Positions 1 through 11,800 of a DNA stretch of 64,000 nt are shown here, in pieces. Source of the DNA: Lentzea kentuckyensis (GTDB taxonomy: Bacteria > Actinomycetota > Actinomycetes > Mycobacteriales > Pseudonocardiaceae). The position numbers and the translations under genes were made by a program. Where the stretch lies: NCBI RefSeq assembly GCF_002150765.1, contig NZ_MUYM01000003.1, positions 62,001-126,000 of the forward strand, read 5' to 3'. The notes under the pieces are model-generated. The model worked only from the letters and a program-made list of their open reading frames with translations, ran no database searches and was not told where the DNA came from. Each line of letters opens with the position of its first letter. The stretch's first letter is position 1.

Positions 1-3000
1 CGTCGGCGCGGGCGATGACCACCGCGTCGGCCACGGCAGGGTGCTCGCGCAACCGGGCCTGGATCTCACCCAGTTCGATCCGGTAGCCGCGGATCTTGAC
101 CTGGTTGTCCAGCCGCCCCAGTGATTCCAGGCTGCCGTCCGGCAGGTGCTTCGCCAGGTCGCCACTGCGGTACAGGCGCGCGCCGGGCGGGCCGAACGGG
201 TCGGGCAGGAACCGTTCGGCGGTCAGCTCCGGCCGGTTCAGGTAACCGCGGGCGACCGCCGGGCCGCCCACGTGGATCTCGCCCGGGATGCCGTCGGGCA
301 CCAGCGCGCCACGCGGGTCCAGCAGGTGAATGGTCGAGTCCGGCAGCGGGTGGCCGACGAAGCTGCGCGCCGGTGAGGCCAGGTCTTCCCCGGTGAGCAG
401 GTGGAAGCTGGAGTGCACCGTGGTCTCGGTGATGCCGTACATGTTGACCAGTGCGGGCCGCTCGACGCCGAGCCGGTCGGTCCACGGGGTCAGTTCGGCG
501 ATGTCCAGTCGTTCGCCGGCGAAGATCACCGACCGCAGCCGCAACCGGTCGATCCGCGGGTCGCCCGCCGCGGCCAGCGCGGTGAGCGAGCGGAACGCGG
601 TCGGGGTCTGGCAGAGCACGGTCGCGCCGTGCTCGACCATCAGGTCCAGGAAGTCCTCCGGTGAGCGGGTCACCTCGCCCGGCACGACGACGATCCGCGC
701 CCCGTGCAGCAGCGCGCCCCACATCTCCCACACCGAGACGTCGAAGGCGTAGGAGTGGAACAGCGTCCACACGTCCGACTGTCCGAAGTGGACCTGGTCG
801 GCGGCGGTGGTGAACAGCCGGGCCACGTTGGCGTGGGTGAGCGCCACGCCCTTGGGCCGGCCGGTGGAGCCGGAGGTGTAGATGACGTAGATCAGGTTGT
901 CCGGACCGGCCAGCGGCGCCGGATCGGTGACCGGCTGGGCGGCGAGCTCGGTGCGCAGAGTGTCCAGCAGCAGCACCTGGCCCTGGTGTTCGGCGGGCAG
1001 CCGGTCGGTCAGGTTGGTGGTCGTGAGAACCAGCGGTGCGGCGGTGTCGGTGAGGATGTGCGCGAGCCGGTCCACCGGGTTGGCCGGGTCCAGCGGGACG
1101 TAGGCGGCGCCTGCCTTGAGGATGCCGAGCAGCGCGGGCAGCAGGTCCGGGCCGCGGTCGAGGCAGACCCCGACCAGGGTTTCCGGACCGGCGCCCAGGG
1201 AACGCAGGTGGTGGGCGAGCTGGTTGGCGCGGGTGTTGAGCTCCCGGTAGGTCAGCGTCTCCCCGCCCGCGATCACCGCGACGGCGTCGGGGGTTTCCGC
1301 GACCTGCTCCTGGAACAGCTCGTGCACGCACAGCTCGACCGGCACGGTCACGGTGCGCCCGTGCGCGCTGAGCAGCCGCGTCTCCTCGGCGAACGGCAGG
1401 TGCGCGGCGGTGGGATCACCGTCGGCGTCCTCGGCCATCGCGGTCAGGACCGCCAGGTACATCTCGCCCAGCCGGTCCAGTTCGGTGCGGCTGAAGGTGT
1501 CCGCGCGAGCGGTGAGCGTGACGTGTCCGCCGGACGCCACCACGTGCAGCGGGAACTCGGTGAACCCCGAGCCCAGCGTCGCGCCCGCCTCGATCAGACC
1601 GGCGTCGACCTGGTGGAAGTCCTGGTAGTCGAACATGGCGCTGAGCAGCCGGTCTCCGGTGCCCGCTGCCCGCTGCACGGCGGGCAGCGGGTAGCGGCGG
1701 TGGCCCCAGACCTCGGTTTCCGTGGCGTACACCTGGGCGATGAGCGCCTGCCAGGTGCGTGCGGTGCGCTGCACCGGGAACGGCAGGGTGTTGAGGTGCA
1801 TGCCCAGCACCCGGTCGCCGCCCTCCGCCTCCAACCGGCCGTGGCAGACCAGACCGGTGTGGAAGGCCGGTTCGGCGGTGAGCTGACCGAGCACGGTCGT
1901 GTGTGCGGCCAGCAGCACCGACTTGAGCGACGTGTCCGCGCCGAGCTCGCGCAGCCGCGGTTCCAGATCGGCGTAACGCACCTGGATCCGGTGGTGTCCC
2001 TCGGCGTCCTCGCCCCAGGCGGGCAGGACCAGTGGCACGTGGGTGTCCACCACCTGTTGCCAGTAGTCGCGGTCCTCCTCGCTGTCCACACTGGACAGTT
2101 CGGCGGCCACCACGTCGGCGAACCGCGCTCCGGCGGGTTCGGCCGGAGCGGGCAGGCCGTCGCGCAGCGCGTGGTAGGTGCGCAACAGGGCCATCAGCAG
2201 GGTGTTGAGGCTCCAGCCGTCGGTGATCGCGTGCGCCTCGGTGACGCTGAGCCGCCAGGCACTCGGCTCCAGGTGCACGGTGAGTCGCAGCAAGGGTGCG
2301 GTGGTCAGCTCGAACAGCGCGGTGCCCTGCTCGGCGGCGAACGTCAGCAGGCGCTCGTGGTGGTCCTCGACCTCGCGCAGGTCGTGCACGGACACGGGGA
2401 TCTCGGCGTGCGCGTGCACCAGTTGGAGGGGCTTGGAGTAGCCGGTGAGGTGCATGGAGGTGCGCAGCAGGTCGTGCTGGGCGGTCACCTCGGCCACCGC
2501 GGCCCGGAACGCGGCCTCGTCGAACGGGCGCTCGTCGGGAACCCGGAAGGAGTTGACGTTGTGGTACGCGGCCCGGCCGGTGCCGGACAGCATCTCCACC
2601 AGCATGCCGGTCTGCACCTGGGTGAGCGGGTACGCGTCGACCACGTCCGCCGGCAGTGCCTCGCGGTCCGTAGTGGACAAAAGCGCGAACGGCTCGACCG
2701 GGACGAACTCGACGGGAGCGGTGCGGGTGGTGGCGGCGGAGGCCAGGGCGGCGACCGTGCGGTGTGCGAACACGTCCCGCATGCCCAGGTCGTAACCCGC
2801 GGTGCGCAGCTTGGCGGCCAGTCGGACCGCGCGCAGCGAGTCACCGCCGAGGTCGAAGAAGCTGTCCAGCACGCCGACCCCGGTCAGCTCCAGAACCGCA
2901 CCGAACAGCTCGGCGATCCGGGCCTCGTCCGGGGTGCGCGGCGCCAGGTGCACGGCCGTGCCGAAGGCCGTTCGGTCCGGGGCGGGCAGAGCGCGGCGGT

Positions 3001-5899
3001 CGAGCTTGCCGTTGGGGCTGAGCGGAATCCGGTCCAACGGCACGATCGCGGCCGGCACCAGGTAGTCGGGCAGCCGGTCGCGCAGGGCCTCGCGCAGTGC
3101 GGCCGGCCGCACCTCGCCGGTGATGTAACCGATGAGCTGGTCGGCGCGGACCACCACGACCGCGCCGTCGACACCTGGCTGCTCGCGCAGTACCGCGGCC
3201 ACCTCGCCGGGTTCGATCCGCAGGCCGCGCAGCTTGACCTGGTCGTCGGCGCGGCCCAGGAAGTCCACCGCGCCGGTGGGCAGCCAGCGGGCCAGGTCAC
3301 CGGTGGCGTACATCCGGCCAGGCTCGAACGGGTGCGGCAGGAACTTCTCCGCCGTGAGCGCTGGCCTGTTCAGGTAACCCGTGGCCAGGCCGTCGCCGGC
3401 GATGAACAGCTGGCCGGGCACGCCGACCGGTACCGGCTCGAAGCGCTCGTCCAGGATCAGCACCCGCAGGTTGTCCACCGGGAAGCCGATCGGCACGCGA
3501 GCGGATCCGGCCAGCGTTGCCGCCGTGACCTCGCCCGCGGTGACGTCGATGGCGGCCTCTGCCGGCCCGTACTGGTTGAACAGCTGGACGTCCATTGTGG
3601 ACAGCACGCGAGCGGCCAGATCGGCGGGCAACGCCTCGCCGCCGCTGAGCACGATCCGCAACGAGGGGCAGGCCGCGGCGTCCGGTTCGTCCAGGAACGC
3701 GGTGAGCATGGACGGCACGAAGTGCACCAGCGTGACGCCCTCGGCCGCGATCAACGCGCGCAGGTACCGCGGGTCGCGGTGGCCACCGGGCTCGGCCAGC
3801 ACCAGCCGGGCACCGGTGATCGCGGGCCAGAAGAACTCCCACACCGCCACGTCGAAACCGGCGGCGGTCTTCTGCAACAGCACGTCGTCGCTGGTGAGCT
3901 GGAACATCCGCTGCATGCCGTGCAGGCGGTTCACGATGCCGCGCTGGGTGTTCAGCACGCCCTTGGGACGGCCGGTGGAGCCGGAGGTGTAGATCAGGTA
4001 GGCACCGTCCTGCGGCGTGGCACCGGTTTCCGGGTCGTTCGTGGGCTCGTCGGACCAGGAGGGCGTGTCCAGGAAGAGCGTGCGGGCGCCGGTCTCCGGC
4101 AGGTCGAGGTGGCTCTGGGTGAGCAGGATCGGGGCGGCGGAGTCGGTGAGCAGGTAGGCCAGACGCTCGGCCGGGTAGTCCGGGTCCAGCGGGACGTAGG
4201 CGGCGCCGGACTTCACCACGGCGTGCAGGGCGATGGCCAGTTCCAGCGACCGTTCCGCGCAGACCGCGACCAGGGTGCCCGGCCCGGCGCCGAGGGAGCG
4301 CAGGTGGTGGGCGAGCTGGTTGGCGCGGACGTTCAGCTCGGCGAAGGTCAGGCTCTGCCCGGCGGAGGTGACCGCGAGCGCGTCCGGCGTGCGGGCGACC
4401 TGGGCCGACACCAGTTCCGCCAGGGTGTGCGGGGCGGGCAGGTCGATGGCGGTGCGGTTGAAGTCGTGCAGCACCAGCGCGCGCTCGGCCGGGTCGAGCA
4501 GCGAGACTTCGCTCAGCCTTCGGTCCGGAGTGGACACCAGGTGTGCCAGCAGGGTCCGGTAGTGGCCGGACATCCGCTCGACGGTCGCCGCGGTGAACAG
4601 CGCGGGCGGGAAGGTGAACTGGGCGGACAGACCGCCGTCGGCGTTCTCACGCAGTTCCAGGGTGAGGTCGAACTTCGCGATCCGGTTGCCGGTGAGCGAC
4701 TCCACCACCAGGCCGGGCAGGTTGAACGCCGTGGACCGGTCCTCGTGCAGGATGAAGTCGGCCTGGAACAACGGGGTGCGGGACTGGTCGCGCTCCGGCG
4801 CCAGTTCGTCCACCAGCCGCGCGAACGGCACCGCCTGGTGGTCGAAAGCGCCCAGCAGCGCGGACTTGGTGCCGGAGAGCAGGTCCGCCAGCGTGGGGTC
4901 GCCCTGCCAGGAACCGCGCACCACCAGGGTGTTGATGCCGTAACCGAAGACGGCCTGCAGTTCGGGACGGGCGCGGCCGGAGAGGGTGACGCCGACCGGG
5001 ATGTCCGTGCTGCCCGCGTGCCGGGCCAGCAGCAGCTGGTAGGCGCTGAGCAGCACGGTGAACAGAGTGCTGTCCTGAGCCGTGGCCAGGTTCCGCGCGG
5101 CGGCAGCGAGTTCGGCCGGGATGGTGAACTCGACCGCTTCGCCGTGCCAGGAGCGCACGGCCGGGCGCGGGTGGTCGGTCGGCAGGTCGAGCGGGGTGAG
5201 GTCGGCCAGGCGGTCGCGCCAGTAGTCCAGTTCCGCGGCCAGCACCTCGCCGGTGACGTGGTTCCGTTGCCACGCGGCGAAATCCGCGTACTGCAGACCG
5301 GGTGCGGGCAGGGCGTCCGCGCGGTTCTCGTGGTGTGCACGGTAAAGCTCGCTCAGCTCGGCACCGAACAGGCGGACCGAGTGCGCGTCGACGGCGATGT
5401 GGTGGAACGTCACGGCGAGCACGTGCTCGTCCGCGCCGTGCCGGACCAGCAACATCCGCACCGGCCACTGGGTGTGCAGGTCGAACGGCTGGGCCACCTC
5501 GTGTTCGACCAGCCGCCGCAGCTCGGTCTCGTCGTCGGCGGCGAGCACCCGCAGTTCGGCCTCGGCGGGAGCGTCCACCAGCTGCACCGGGTCCTCGTCC
5601 ACCAGCGCGTAGCGGGTGCGCAGGACCTCGTGCCGGGCCAGCAGCCCGGTCAGCGCGGCGCGCAACGCGGACTCGTCCAGCGTTCCGCGTAGCCGCAACA
5701 CCAGCGGGACCAGGTATTCCGGGCTGTCCGGGTCGAGCGTGTGCAGCAACCACATCTGCTGCTGCCCGAACGAGAGCACCAGCGGCCGGTCCCGGTCCGC
5801 GCGCGGGATCTCCTGGCGCCGGCCGGTCGCGCGCCCGGCGAGCCGTCGCCGCAGCAGTTCCGCCCGCAGGTCCGGCGTCCTGGTGTCCTCGGCGGTCAT
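1..5899 (-). CDS. NRPS C (C-A-PCP-C-A..., 3' end outside window)
   Basis: Multimodular nonribosomal peptide synthetase, about 1966 codons visible and still open at the left edge. Start ATG at 5899 overlaps the stop of NRPS B (ATGA), so the two are probably translationally coupled. Order: N-terminal leader LRAELLRRRLAGR; C domain with HHIAVDA near residue 166 (Ala replaces the usual Gly); A domain (TSGSTG near 640); PCP with GGDS near 1017; atypical C domain (AHAITDG near 1225); second A domain (TSGSTG near 1676). Specificity residues read by hand: first A D-V-W-H-L-G-Q-I-D, nearest to serine codes; second A D-V-W-C-I-A-M-V-H, nearest to threonine codes but not identical. It extends the chain delivered by NRPS B. 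Whether it ends in a thioesterase cannot be seen. The NRPS assignment is certain; the substrate calls are tentative. Confidence 0.97.
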   Translation of the reverse strand, partial: MTAEDTRTPDLRAELLRRRLAGRATGRRQEIPRADRDRPLVLSFGQQQMWLLHTLDPDSPEYLVPLVLRLRGTLDESALRAALTGLLARHEVLRTRYALVDEDPVQLVDAPAEAELRVLAADDETELRRLVEHEVAQPFDLHTQWPVRMLLVRHGADEHVLAVTFHHIAVDAHSVRLFGAELSELYRAHHENRADALPAPGLQYADFAAWQRNHVTGEVLAAELDYWRDRLADLTPLDLPTDHPRPAVRSWHGEAVEFTIPAELAAAARNLATAQDSTLFTVLLSAYQLLLARHAGSTDIPVGVTLSGRARPELQAVFGYGINTLVVRGSWQGDPTLADLLSGTKSALLGAFDHQAVPFARLVDELAPERDQSRTPLFQADFILHEDRSTAFNLPGLVVESLTGNRIAKFDLTLELRENADGGLSAQFTFPPALFTAATVERMSGHYRTLLAHLVSTPDRRLSEVSLLDPAERALVLHDFNRTAIDLPAPHTLAELVSAQVARTPDALAVTSAGQSLTFAELNVRANQLAHHLRSLGAGPGTLVAVCAERSLELAIALHAVVKSGAAYVPLDPDYPAERLAYLLTDSAAPILLTQSHLDLPETGARTLFLDTPSWSDEPTNDPETGATPQDGAYLIYTSGSTGRPKGVLNTQRGIVNRLHGMQRMFQLTSDDVLLQKTAAGFDVAVWEFFWPAITGARLVLAEPGGHRDPRYLRALIAAEGVTLVHFVPSMLTAFLDEPDAAACPSLRIVLSGGEALPADLAARVLSTMDVQLFNQYGPAEAAIDVTAGEVTAATLAGSARVPIGFPVDNLRVLILDERFEPVPVGVPGQLFIAGDGLATGYLNRPALTAEKFLPHPFEPGRMYATGDLARWLPTGAVDFLGRADDQVKLRGLRIEPGEVAAVLREQPGVDGAVVVVRADQLIGYITGEVRPAALREALRDRLPDYLVPAAIVPLDRIPLSPNGKLDRRALPAPDRTAFGTAVHLAPRTPDEARIAELFGAVLELTGVGVLDSFFDLGGDSLRAVRLAAKLRTAGYDLGMRDVFAHRTVAALASAATTRTAPVEFVPVEPFALLSTTDREALPADVVDAYPLTQVQTGMLVEMLSGTGRAAYHNVNSFRVPDERPFDEAAFRAAVAEVTAQHDLLRTSMHLTGYSKPLQLVHAHAEIPVSVHDLREVEDHHERLLTFAAEQGTALFELTTAPLLRLTVHLEPSAWRLSVTEAHAITDGWSLNTLLMALLRTYHALRDGLPAPAEPAGARFADVVAAELSSVDSEEDRDYWQQVVDTHVPLVLPAWGEDAEGHHRIQVRYADLEPRLRELGADTSLKSVLLAAHTTVLGQLTAEPAFHTGLVCHGRLEAEGGDRVLGMHLNTLPFPVQRTARTWQALIAQVYATETEVWGHRRYPLPAVQRAAGTGDRLLSAMFDYQDFHQVDAGLIEAGATLGSGFTEFPLHVVASGGHVTLTARADTFSRTELDRLGEMYLAVLTAMAEDADGDPTAAHLPFAEETRLLSAHGRTVTVPVELCVHELFQEQVAETPDAVAVIAGGETLTYRELNTRANQLAHHLRSLGAGPETLVGVCLDRGPDLLPALLGILKAGAAYVPLDPANPVDRLAHILTDTAAPLVLTTTNLTDRLPAEHQGQVLLLDTLRTELAAQPVTDPAPLAGPDNLIYVIYTSGSTGRPKGVALTHANVARLFTTAADQVHFGQSDVWTLFHSYAFDVSVWEMWGALLHGARIVVVPGEVTRSPEDFLDLMVEHGATVLCQTPTAFRSLTALAAAGDPRIDRLRLRSVIFAGERLDIAELTPWTDRLGVERPALVNMYGITETTVHSSFHLLTGEDLASPARSFVGHPLPDSTIHLLDPRGALVPDGIPGEIHVGGPAVARGYLNRPELTAERFLPDPFGPPGARLYRSGDLAKHLPDGSLESLGRLDNQVKIRGYRIELGEIQARLREHPAVADAVVIARAD

Positions 5900-8800
5900 G
5901 CTCCGTGCTCCCTTGTGGTGGTTGTGGCGTCGTCGACGGCGCGCTGGAAGAGGGTGGTGAGCCGGGCCTGGCTGGGCCAGACCGCGGCGATCACGCGGGT
6001 CACCAGCTCGCGCCCGCTGCTGGCGTTGGTGAGCAGGACCGCGCCGAGCCCGGCGTGCACCCGCAGGCCCGCCATGGCCTGGTAGCCGGTGGCCTGGCCG
6101 CCGTGACCGAACTCGAGGTCGGCGCCGGAGTCGTCGAGAATCGCGCTCCAGCCGTACGGCCGCCCGGACTGCGCGGTGAGCATCTCCCTGGCCAGGTCCT
6201 GCCGCAGCACCGCGTCCGGGTGCCCGAGGTAGGCGTGCCGGATGGCGATCATCAACCGGGCCAGGTCCGCCGCGGTGGTCCACAGACCACCGGCCGCGGC
6301 CGCCGGGTTGACCTCGTACCCGCCGGACAACGGTGTGCCGTCGGCGTCGTGCGCGCGGGCCACCGTTGCCGGGTCCGGGTTCACGAAGGTGCTCGTGGTC
6401 ATGTCCAGCGGCTCGAACAGCTCGCGCCGCATCAGTTCCGCGAAGTCCAGGCCGGTGTGCTCGGTCAGGACCTGTTGCAACAGCACGAAGTGCGCCGAGT
6501 TGACCCGGAACACCTCGCCGGGCGGGTGCTCCAGCCGCAGCGGTTCGTCGTCCTCCGGCACGGCCAGGCCGGCGGTGTGCGCGAGCAGCTGGCGGATGGT
6601 CACCGGGAACTGGGTCAGTTCGCGGTCCAGGTCCAGCTCGCCGCGTTCGGCCAGGCGCAGCACCGCGACCGTGGTGGCGGTCTTGCTCAGCGACCCCGCG
6701 GCGAACAACGTGTCCGGCGTGACCGGGGTCTGGTCGTCCGCGGCGAGGGTGCCGTGCGCGAGGACACCGGCCAGTTCGCCGTCCCGGATCAGCGCGAGCG
6801 CGGCGCCGGGCACGGCGTGCTGGGTCATCGCCTCGGTGACCACTGTGGACAGCTGCGTGAGCGTGCGGTCGTCGCTGGAGGTGTGCTCGCCGAGGGCCTC
6901 GGCCAGCAGATCGAGGTGTGCCTGGGCAAGTTCCTGGCCTGCACCGGTCCAGCGCAGGTAGAGCCGGCCCTCGTGCAGGGCGGCCCAGACGTCCAGCGGG
7001 TGTTCCGGGGTGTGGTCCGCGGTGGTCGGGTGGAACACCAGCGGGTTCGGCTGGGTGTCCGGAGTGGACAGATCGGCGCCGAACGCCACCTGCGGGCGTG
7101 GCAGATCGGCCAGATCGGCGGCCAGGTCCGGGTCCGGGGCGTGGTGACGCAGCAGGCCGTAGTCCTCGGGGTTGCCGAGGGCGGCCAGCTGACGCCGTGC
7201 CGACCGCAGTACCGAAGGCAGATCCCGGTTGGGCAGCCAGAGCGACACCGGGTGGCTGGCGCGCAGCGGGCCGACCGTCCGGCTCAGCTCCGGGTTGGCG
7301 GCGCGGGGATCGGTGCTGACCTCCACGTCGATCCGGTCGCCCCCTGCCCAGCGGGTGAGGGTGCGGCCCAACGTGATGAGCAGCAGTTCCTCTGGCCGTT
7401 GGGTGGCCAGCAGGGCGGCGGTGTGCTCCGGAGACAGGGTGACGGTGGCCTGCTGGTCACTTTCCGGGAGATCGATGCCGGGAGTGCGGGTGAGCCAGTG
7501 GTGAGCGCTGTCCGCGAGGTCCTCGGCCGCGGCCCGCTCGGCGGCACGAGTGGACCACTGGTGCAGCGGGACGGGGATCGGCGGGAGGGCGACGGGACGG
7601 GCCTCCGACAGCTGGCGGTAGGCGGTGTTGAGGTCGGTGATCAGGACGGGGAGCGACTCCGGGTCGAGTGCCAGGGTCGAGGTGGTGAGCCAGAGTTCTG
7701 GCTGGGCCGCGCCGACCTGACCGGAGTCCTGGTGGCCTGTGCCGAAGTGGACGAGGGTGGCGCGGAGCATCGGGCCCGTTGCCGGGTCGATGGCCTGGCG
7801 GTCTGCCTCGACGGCTGCGGTGACGACCGTGGCGCGGTCCTCGGTGGGGGACACCTGGAGCGCGCGGAACGGAACGTCGCCGGTCGCCGCGAACATGATC
7901 TGGGTCGCGGTCACCCGCTGCCGCAGGGCTTCGTGGTGGTCGACGACCGCCGTCAGCGCCTCGGCCAGCAGCTCTGGATCCGGTTGGCCGGACAACGCGA
8001 GCCTGGTGCTGCGGACCTGGTGCCCCTCGGCCAGCTGGCGGAGTTGGTCCGTGGTGAGCGGCATCTCCGTCGCGGTGGTCCTCGGTGCGGCCAAAGCGGC
8101 GAGTTCCGCCAGGTCGGTGGCCTGGTAGATCATCCACATCGCCATCGGCAGACCGGCCTGCTGAGCGGTGGCCAGCAGGCGGGCGGCGCGGATGGAGTCA
8201 CCGCCCAGCGCGAAGAAGTTGTCGCTCGCGCTGATCTCGTTGACCTGCAGCAGTTCGCTCCAGATCGCGGCCAGCCGGTGCTCGGCCGGGGTGCGCGGCT
8301 GGACACCGGGCACGCTCGCGTAGGCGGCGCGGTCCGGGGCCGGCAGGGCGCGGCGGTCCAGCTTTCCGTTGCGGGTCAGCGGGATCCGCTCGATCGGCAC
8401 GAACGCGGCCGGGATCATGTACTCCGGCAGGGTTTCTGCCAGGTGGGCACGCAACTCCTCCGTCGGCACCGCTTCGCCGACCAGGTACGCGACCAGCGTG
8501 GTGTCCCTGGCCAGGACCACGGCCTCGCTGATCACCGGATGGGCGAGCAGACGGGACTGGATCTCACCCAGTTCGACGCGGTGGCCGCGGATCTTGACCT
8601 GGTGGTCGGCGCGGCCCAGGAAGTCCAGGCTGCCGTCGAGCAGGCGGCGGCCGAGGTCGCCGGTGCGGTAGATGCGGGAACCCGGTGCGCCGCAGGGGTT
8701 CGGCAGGAACTTCTCGGCGGTCAGCGCGGGCTGGCCGAGATAGCCGCGGGCCAGGCCGGTGCCGGAGATGAACACCTCGCCCGGTACACCGGCCGGGACG

Positions 8801-11800
8801 AGCTCGCCGGTCGGGCCGAAGACGTGCATGGCCGTGTTCGGGATGGAAGCGCCCAGGGGCAACAGATCCGTGGCCGGCAGGTCGGTGACCAGCTGACCGG
8901 AGTTGCCGATGGTGATCTCCGTCGGGCCGTACTCGGTGGCCAGCGCGGTTCCGTCGCCCGCCAGCTCACGCCAGCGGCGGACCAGGCTCACCGGGAACTC
9001 GTCACCCGCGGCGATCACCAGTCCGGCCAGGTCGTGCGCCTGCTGCGGGGTGAGCTGGTGGGTGAGCAGGTCGAGGTGGGCCGGGGTCAGCTTGACGAAG
9101 GCGTACCGGCCTCCGGCGGCGAGTTCGGCACCCAGGTCGGCGGTGTCGAGGTCAGGGGCCAGCAGATGCGTTGCCTGACCGGAGATGAGCGGGGTGAACA
9201 GGTTCGGGATGCCCAGGTCGAAGGAGATGGGGGAGAACACCGCGGAACCGCCCTCGCCGTGCGCGGCGTAGGCGTCGACCGTCCACCGCAGGTAGTTGGC
9301 GAGGCCGCGGTGCGTCGCCATGACGCCCTTGGGCAGGCCAGTGGAACCGGAGGTGTAGATGACGTAGGCCAGCTGGTCCGGATCGGTGTTCCGCTGGGGA
9401 CGGTGTTCGTCTTGGTCAGCGAAGTCGGCCGTGGTGAGCACCACCTCGGCGCCGGCGTCGCGGATCATGTGCTCGCGGCGGTCGGCGGGCAGCGACGGGT
9501 CGAGCGGCAGGTAGGCCGCACCCGCCTTCCACACGCCGAGCAGTGCGGGCAACAGGTCCAGGCCTCGCGCCAGGGCCACACCCACGATCGATTCCTCGGT
9601 GACGCCCTGGGTCTGGAGGTGGTGGCCGACCTGGTTGGCGCGCTCGTCGAGTTCGCGGTAGGTCAGCGTGCCCTCGTGGGTGCGCACCGCTTCCGCGTTC
9701 GGGGTGGCCGCGGCCTGGGCCTCGAACAACTCCAGCGTGCTGGTGGGAACGTCCACCGCGTCGGCTGTTTCGGTGTCGGCCCAGGTCCGCACGGGGGCGT
9801 GCGGGTCAGCGGCCATGGCAGCGAGCGTGTCCCGGTAAAGGGCGGCGAGTTGGTCCGCGGCCGCGCGGCTGAGCACCTCGGTCGAGGTGACCAGGGCGAG
9901 GCCGGTGCCGGTGGCCAGCACGTTGAGCGCGAAGTCGTTCACGCCGGAGCCGAGTCCGGCGCCGCTGTCCACTGTGGATTCGCCCACCAGGTGGAAGTCC
10001 AGGTAGTCGAACAACACCGTGATCAACCGCTCGGCCTCGGCCGCGCGCTGGATGGCGGGCATCGGGTAGCGGCGGTGACCCCAGATCTCCGCCTCGGCCG
10101 CGTGTGCCTGGCGGACGAGGTCGAGCCAGCTGCGGGCCGTGCGATCGTGCGGCAGCGGCAGGGTGTTGAGGTGCATGCCCAGCACCCGGTCACCGCCGGC
10201 GGCTTCGAGTCGGCCGTGCAGCACGAGTCCACTGTGGAACTTCAGTTCCGGCGTGATCGTGCTGAGCACGTGCAGGTGTGCGGCCAGCAGCACGGACTTC
10301 AGTGACGTCCGTGCCGTGCGAGCCAGGTCGCGCAGGTCGGCTCCCAGATCGGCGAACGAGACCCTGGCGGTGTAGGTGTCCAGGTGGCTGCCGCTCGGGT
10401 CGGCCCAGGCGGCGGGCAGGGTGAACGGGGCGTGCGCGTCGGTGATGTCCTGCCAGAACGCCTGGTCCTCCTTGCGGTCCAGGCAGGCCAGCTCGGCGGC
10501 CACGAAGTCCGCGTACCGAACCTCGGGAGCCGCGGGAGCCGGACGCTGGTGGTAGGCGTCCAGCAGCTCGCCGAGCAGGGTGTGCAGCGTCCAACCGTCG
10601 GTGATCGCGTGGCAGTGGGTGAAGGTGAGCCGCCAGGCGTCGTCGGACTCGAGGTGCACCGCGATCCGCAGCAACGGCGCAGCGGTCAGCTCGAACGGCC
10701 GCGCGTTCTCCGCGGCCAGGAACTCCTCGGCCTGCCCTTGGGTTTCCTGCCCGCGCAGGTCGTGCACGGTGACCGGGACGTTCACGGTCGCGTGCACCAG
10801 CTGCAGCGGCTGCGAGTACCCGGCCAGGTGGAAGCTGGTGCGCAGGATGTCGTGCCGCGCCAGCACCGAGTCCACCGCGGCCTGGAACCTCGGCGCGTCG
10901 AACGGCGTCTGGTCGGGCACGCGGAACGAACCGACGTTGTGGTAGCTGTTGCGCCCGCCGCCGGCCAGCACCTCGACCAGCATGCCGGTCTGCACCTGCG
11001 AGATCGGGTAGGCGTCGGTGATGCCGGCTGGCAACGCGGCCCGGTCCTCGGCGCTGATCAACGCGAACGGCCTGGTCGGGGTCCAGACCTCCGCCTGCTC
11101 GGCCCCGGCAGCCAGTTCGGCCAGCCCGGCCACCGTGGGCTCGCGATAGATCTCGCGCAGCCCGAGGTCGATCCCGTTGTCCTTCAGTGCAGCCGACAAC
11201 CGCAGCGCGCGGATGGAGTCCCCGCCCAGGGCGAAGAAGTTGTCCAGCACCCCGACCTCGGCGTACCCGAGCACCTCGGCCCAGATCGCGGCGATCCGCT
11301 GCTCCAACGGGTTGCGCGGGGTGATCCGACCGGCGATCCGGACGTCGGGTGCCGGCAGTGCGCGTTGGTCGACCTTTCCGTTGGGGGTCAAAGGCAGTTC
11401 GGTCAGCGGCACGATCGCGGCCGGGATCATGTAGTCCGGCAACGACTTGGCGAGTTCGGCGCGCAGGTCTTTTTGCTCGTCGGTGACCACGTAGGCGACG
11501 AGTGCGCCGTCGACCGCGCGTACGAAGGCTTCCCTGGTGAGTGCGGCCAGTGCGGTCTGCACCTCGCCAAGTTCGACCCGGTAGCCGCGGATCTTGACCT
11601 GGGAGTCGATGCGGCCCAGGAAGTCCAGCACTCCGTCGACCTCCCGCCTCGCGAGGTCACCGGTGCGGTAACGCCGTGCCCCCGGCCGGTGCGGGTCGGG
11701 TACGAGCCGCTCGGCCGTGAGCGCGGGCTGGTTGAGGTAACCCCGGGCCACGCCGACGCCACCGATCTGCAACTCACCCAAGGCCCCCAACGGAACCAGG

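Noticed and set aside
704-5692. Very long plus-strand open frame antisense to NRPS C
   Set aside because: Composition is Gly/Gln/Arg/His/Val-rich with no domains. It mirrors the codon structure of the NRPS on the other strand, a common artefact of GC-rich coding DNA.
5930-6885. A separate beta-lactamase gene
   Set aside because: The reading frame is continuous with PCP7 and the E-like domain, with no stop, start or ribosome site. It is a fused domain.
5930-6885. A canonical thioesterase at the end of NRPS B
   Set aside because: There is no GxSxG alpha/beta-hydrolase signature. The motifs are SxxK and HGG of the beta-lactamase fold.
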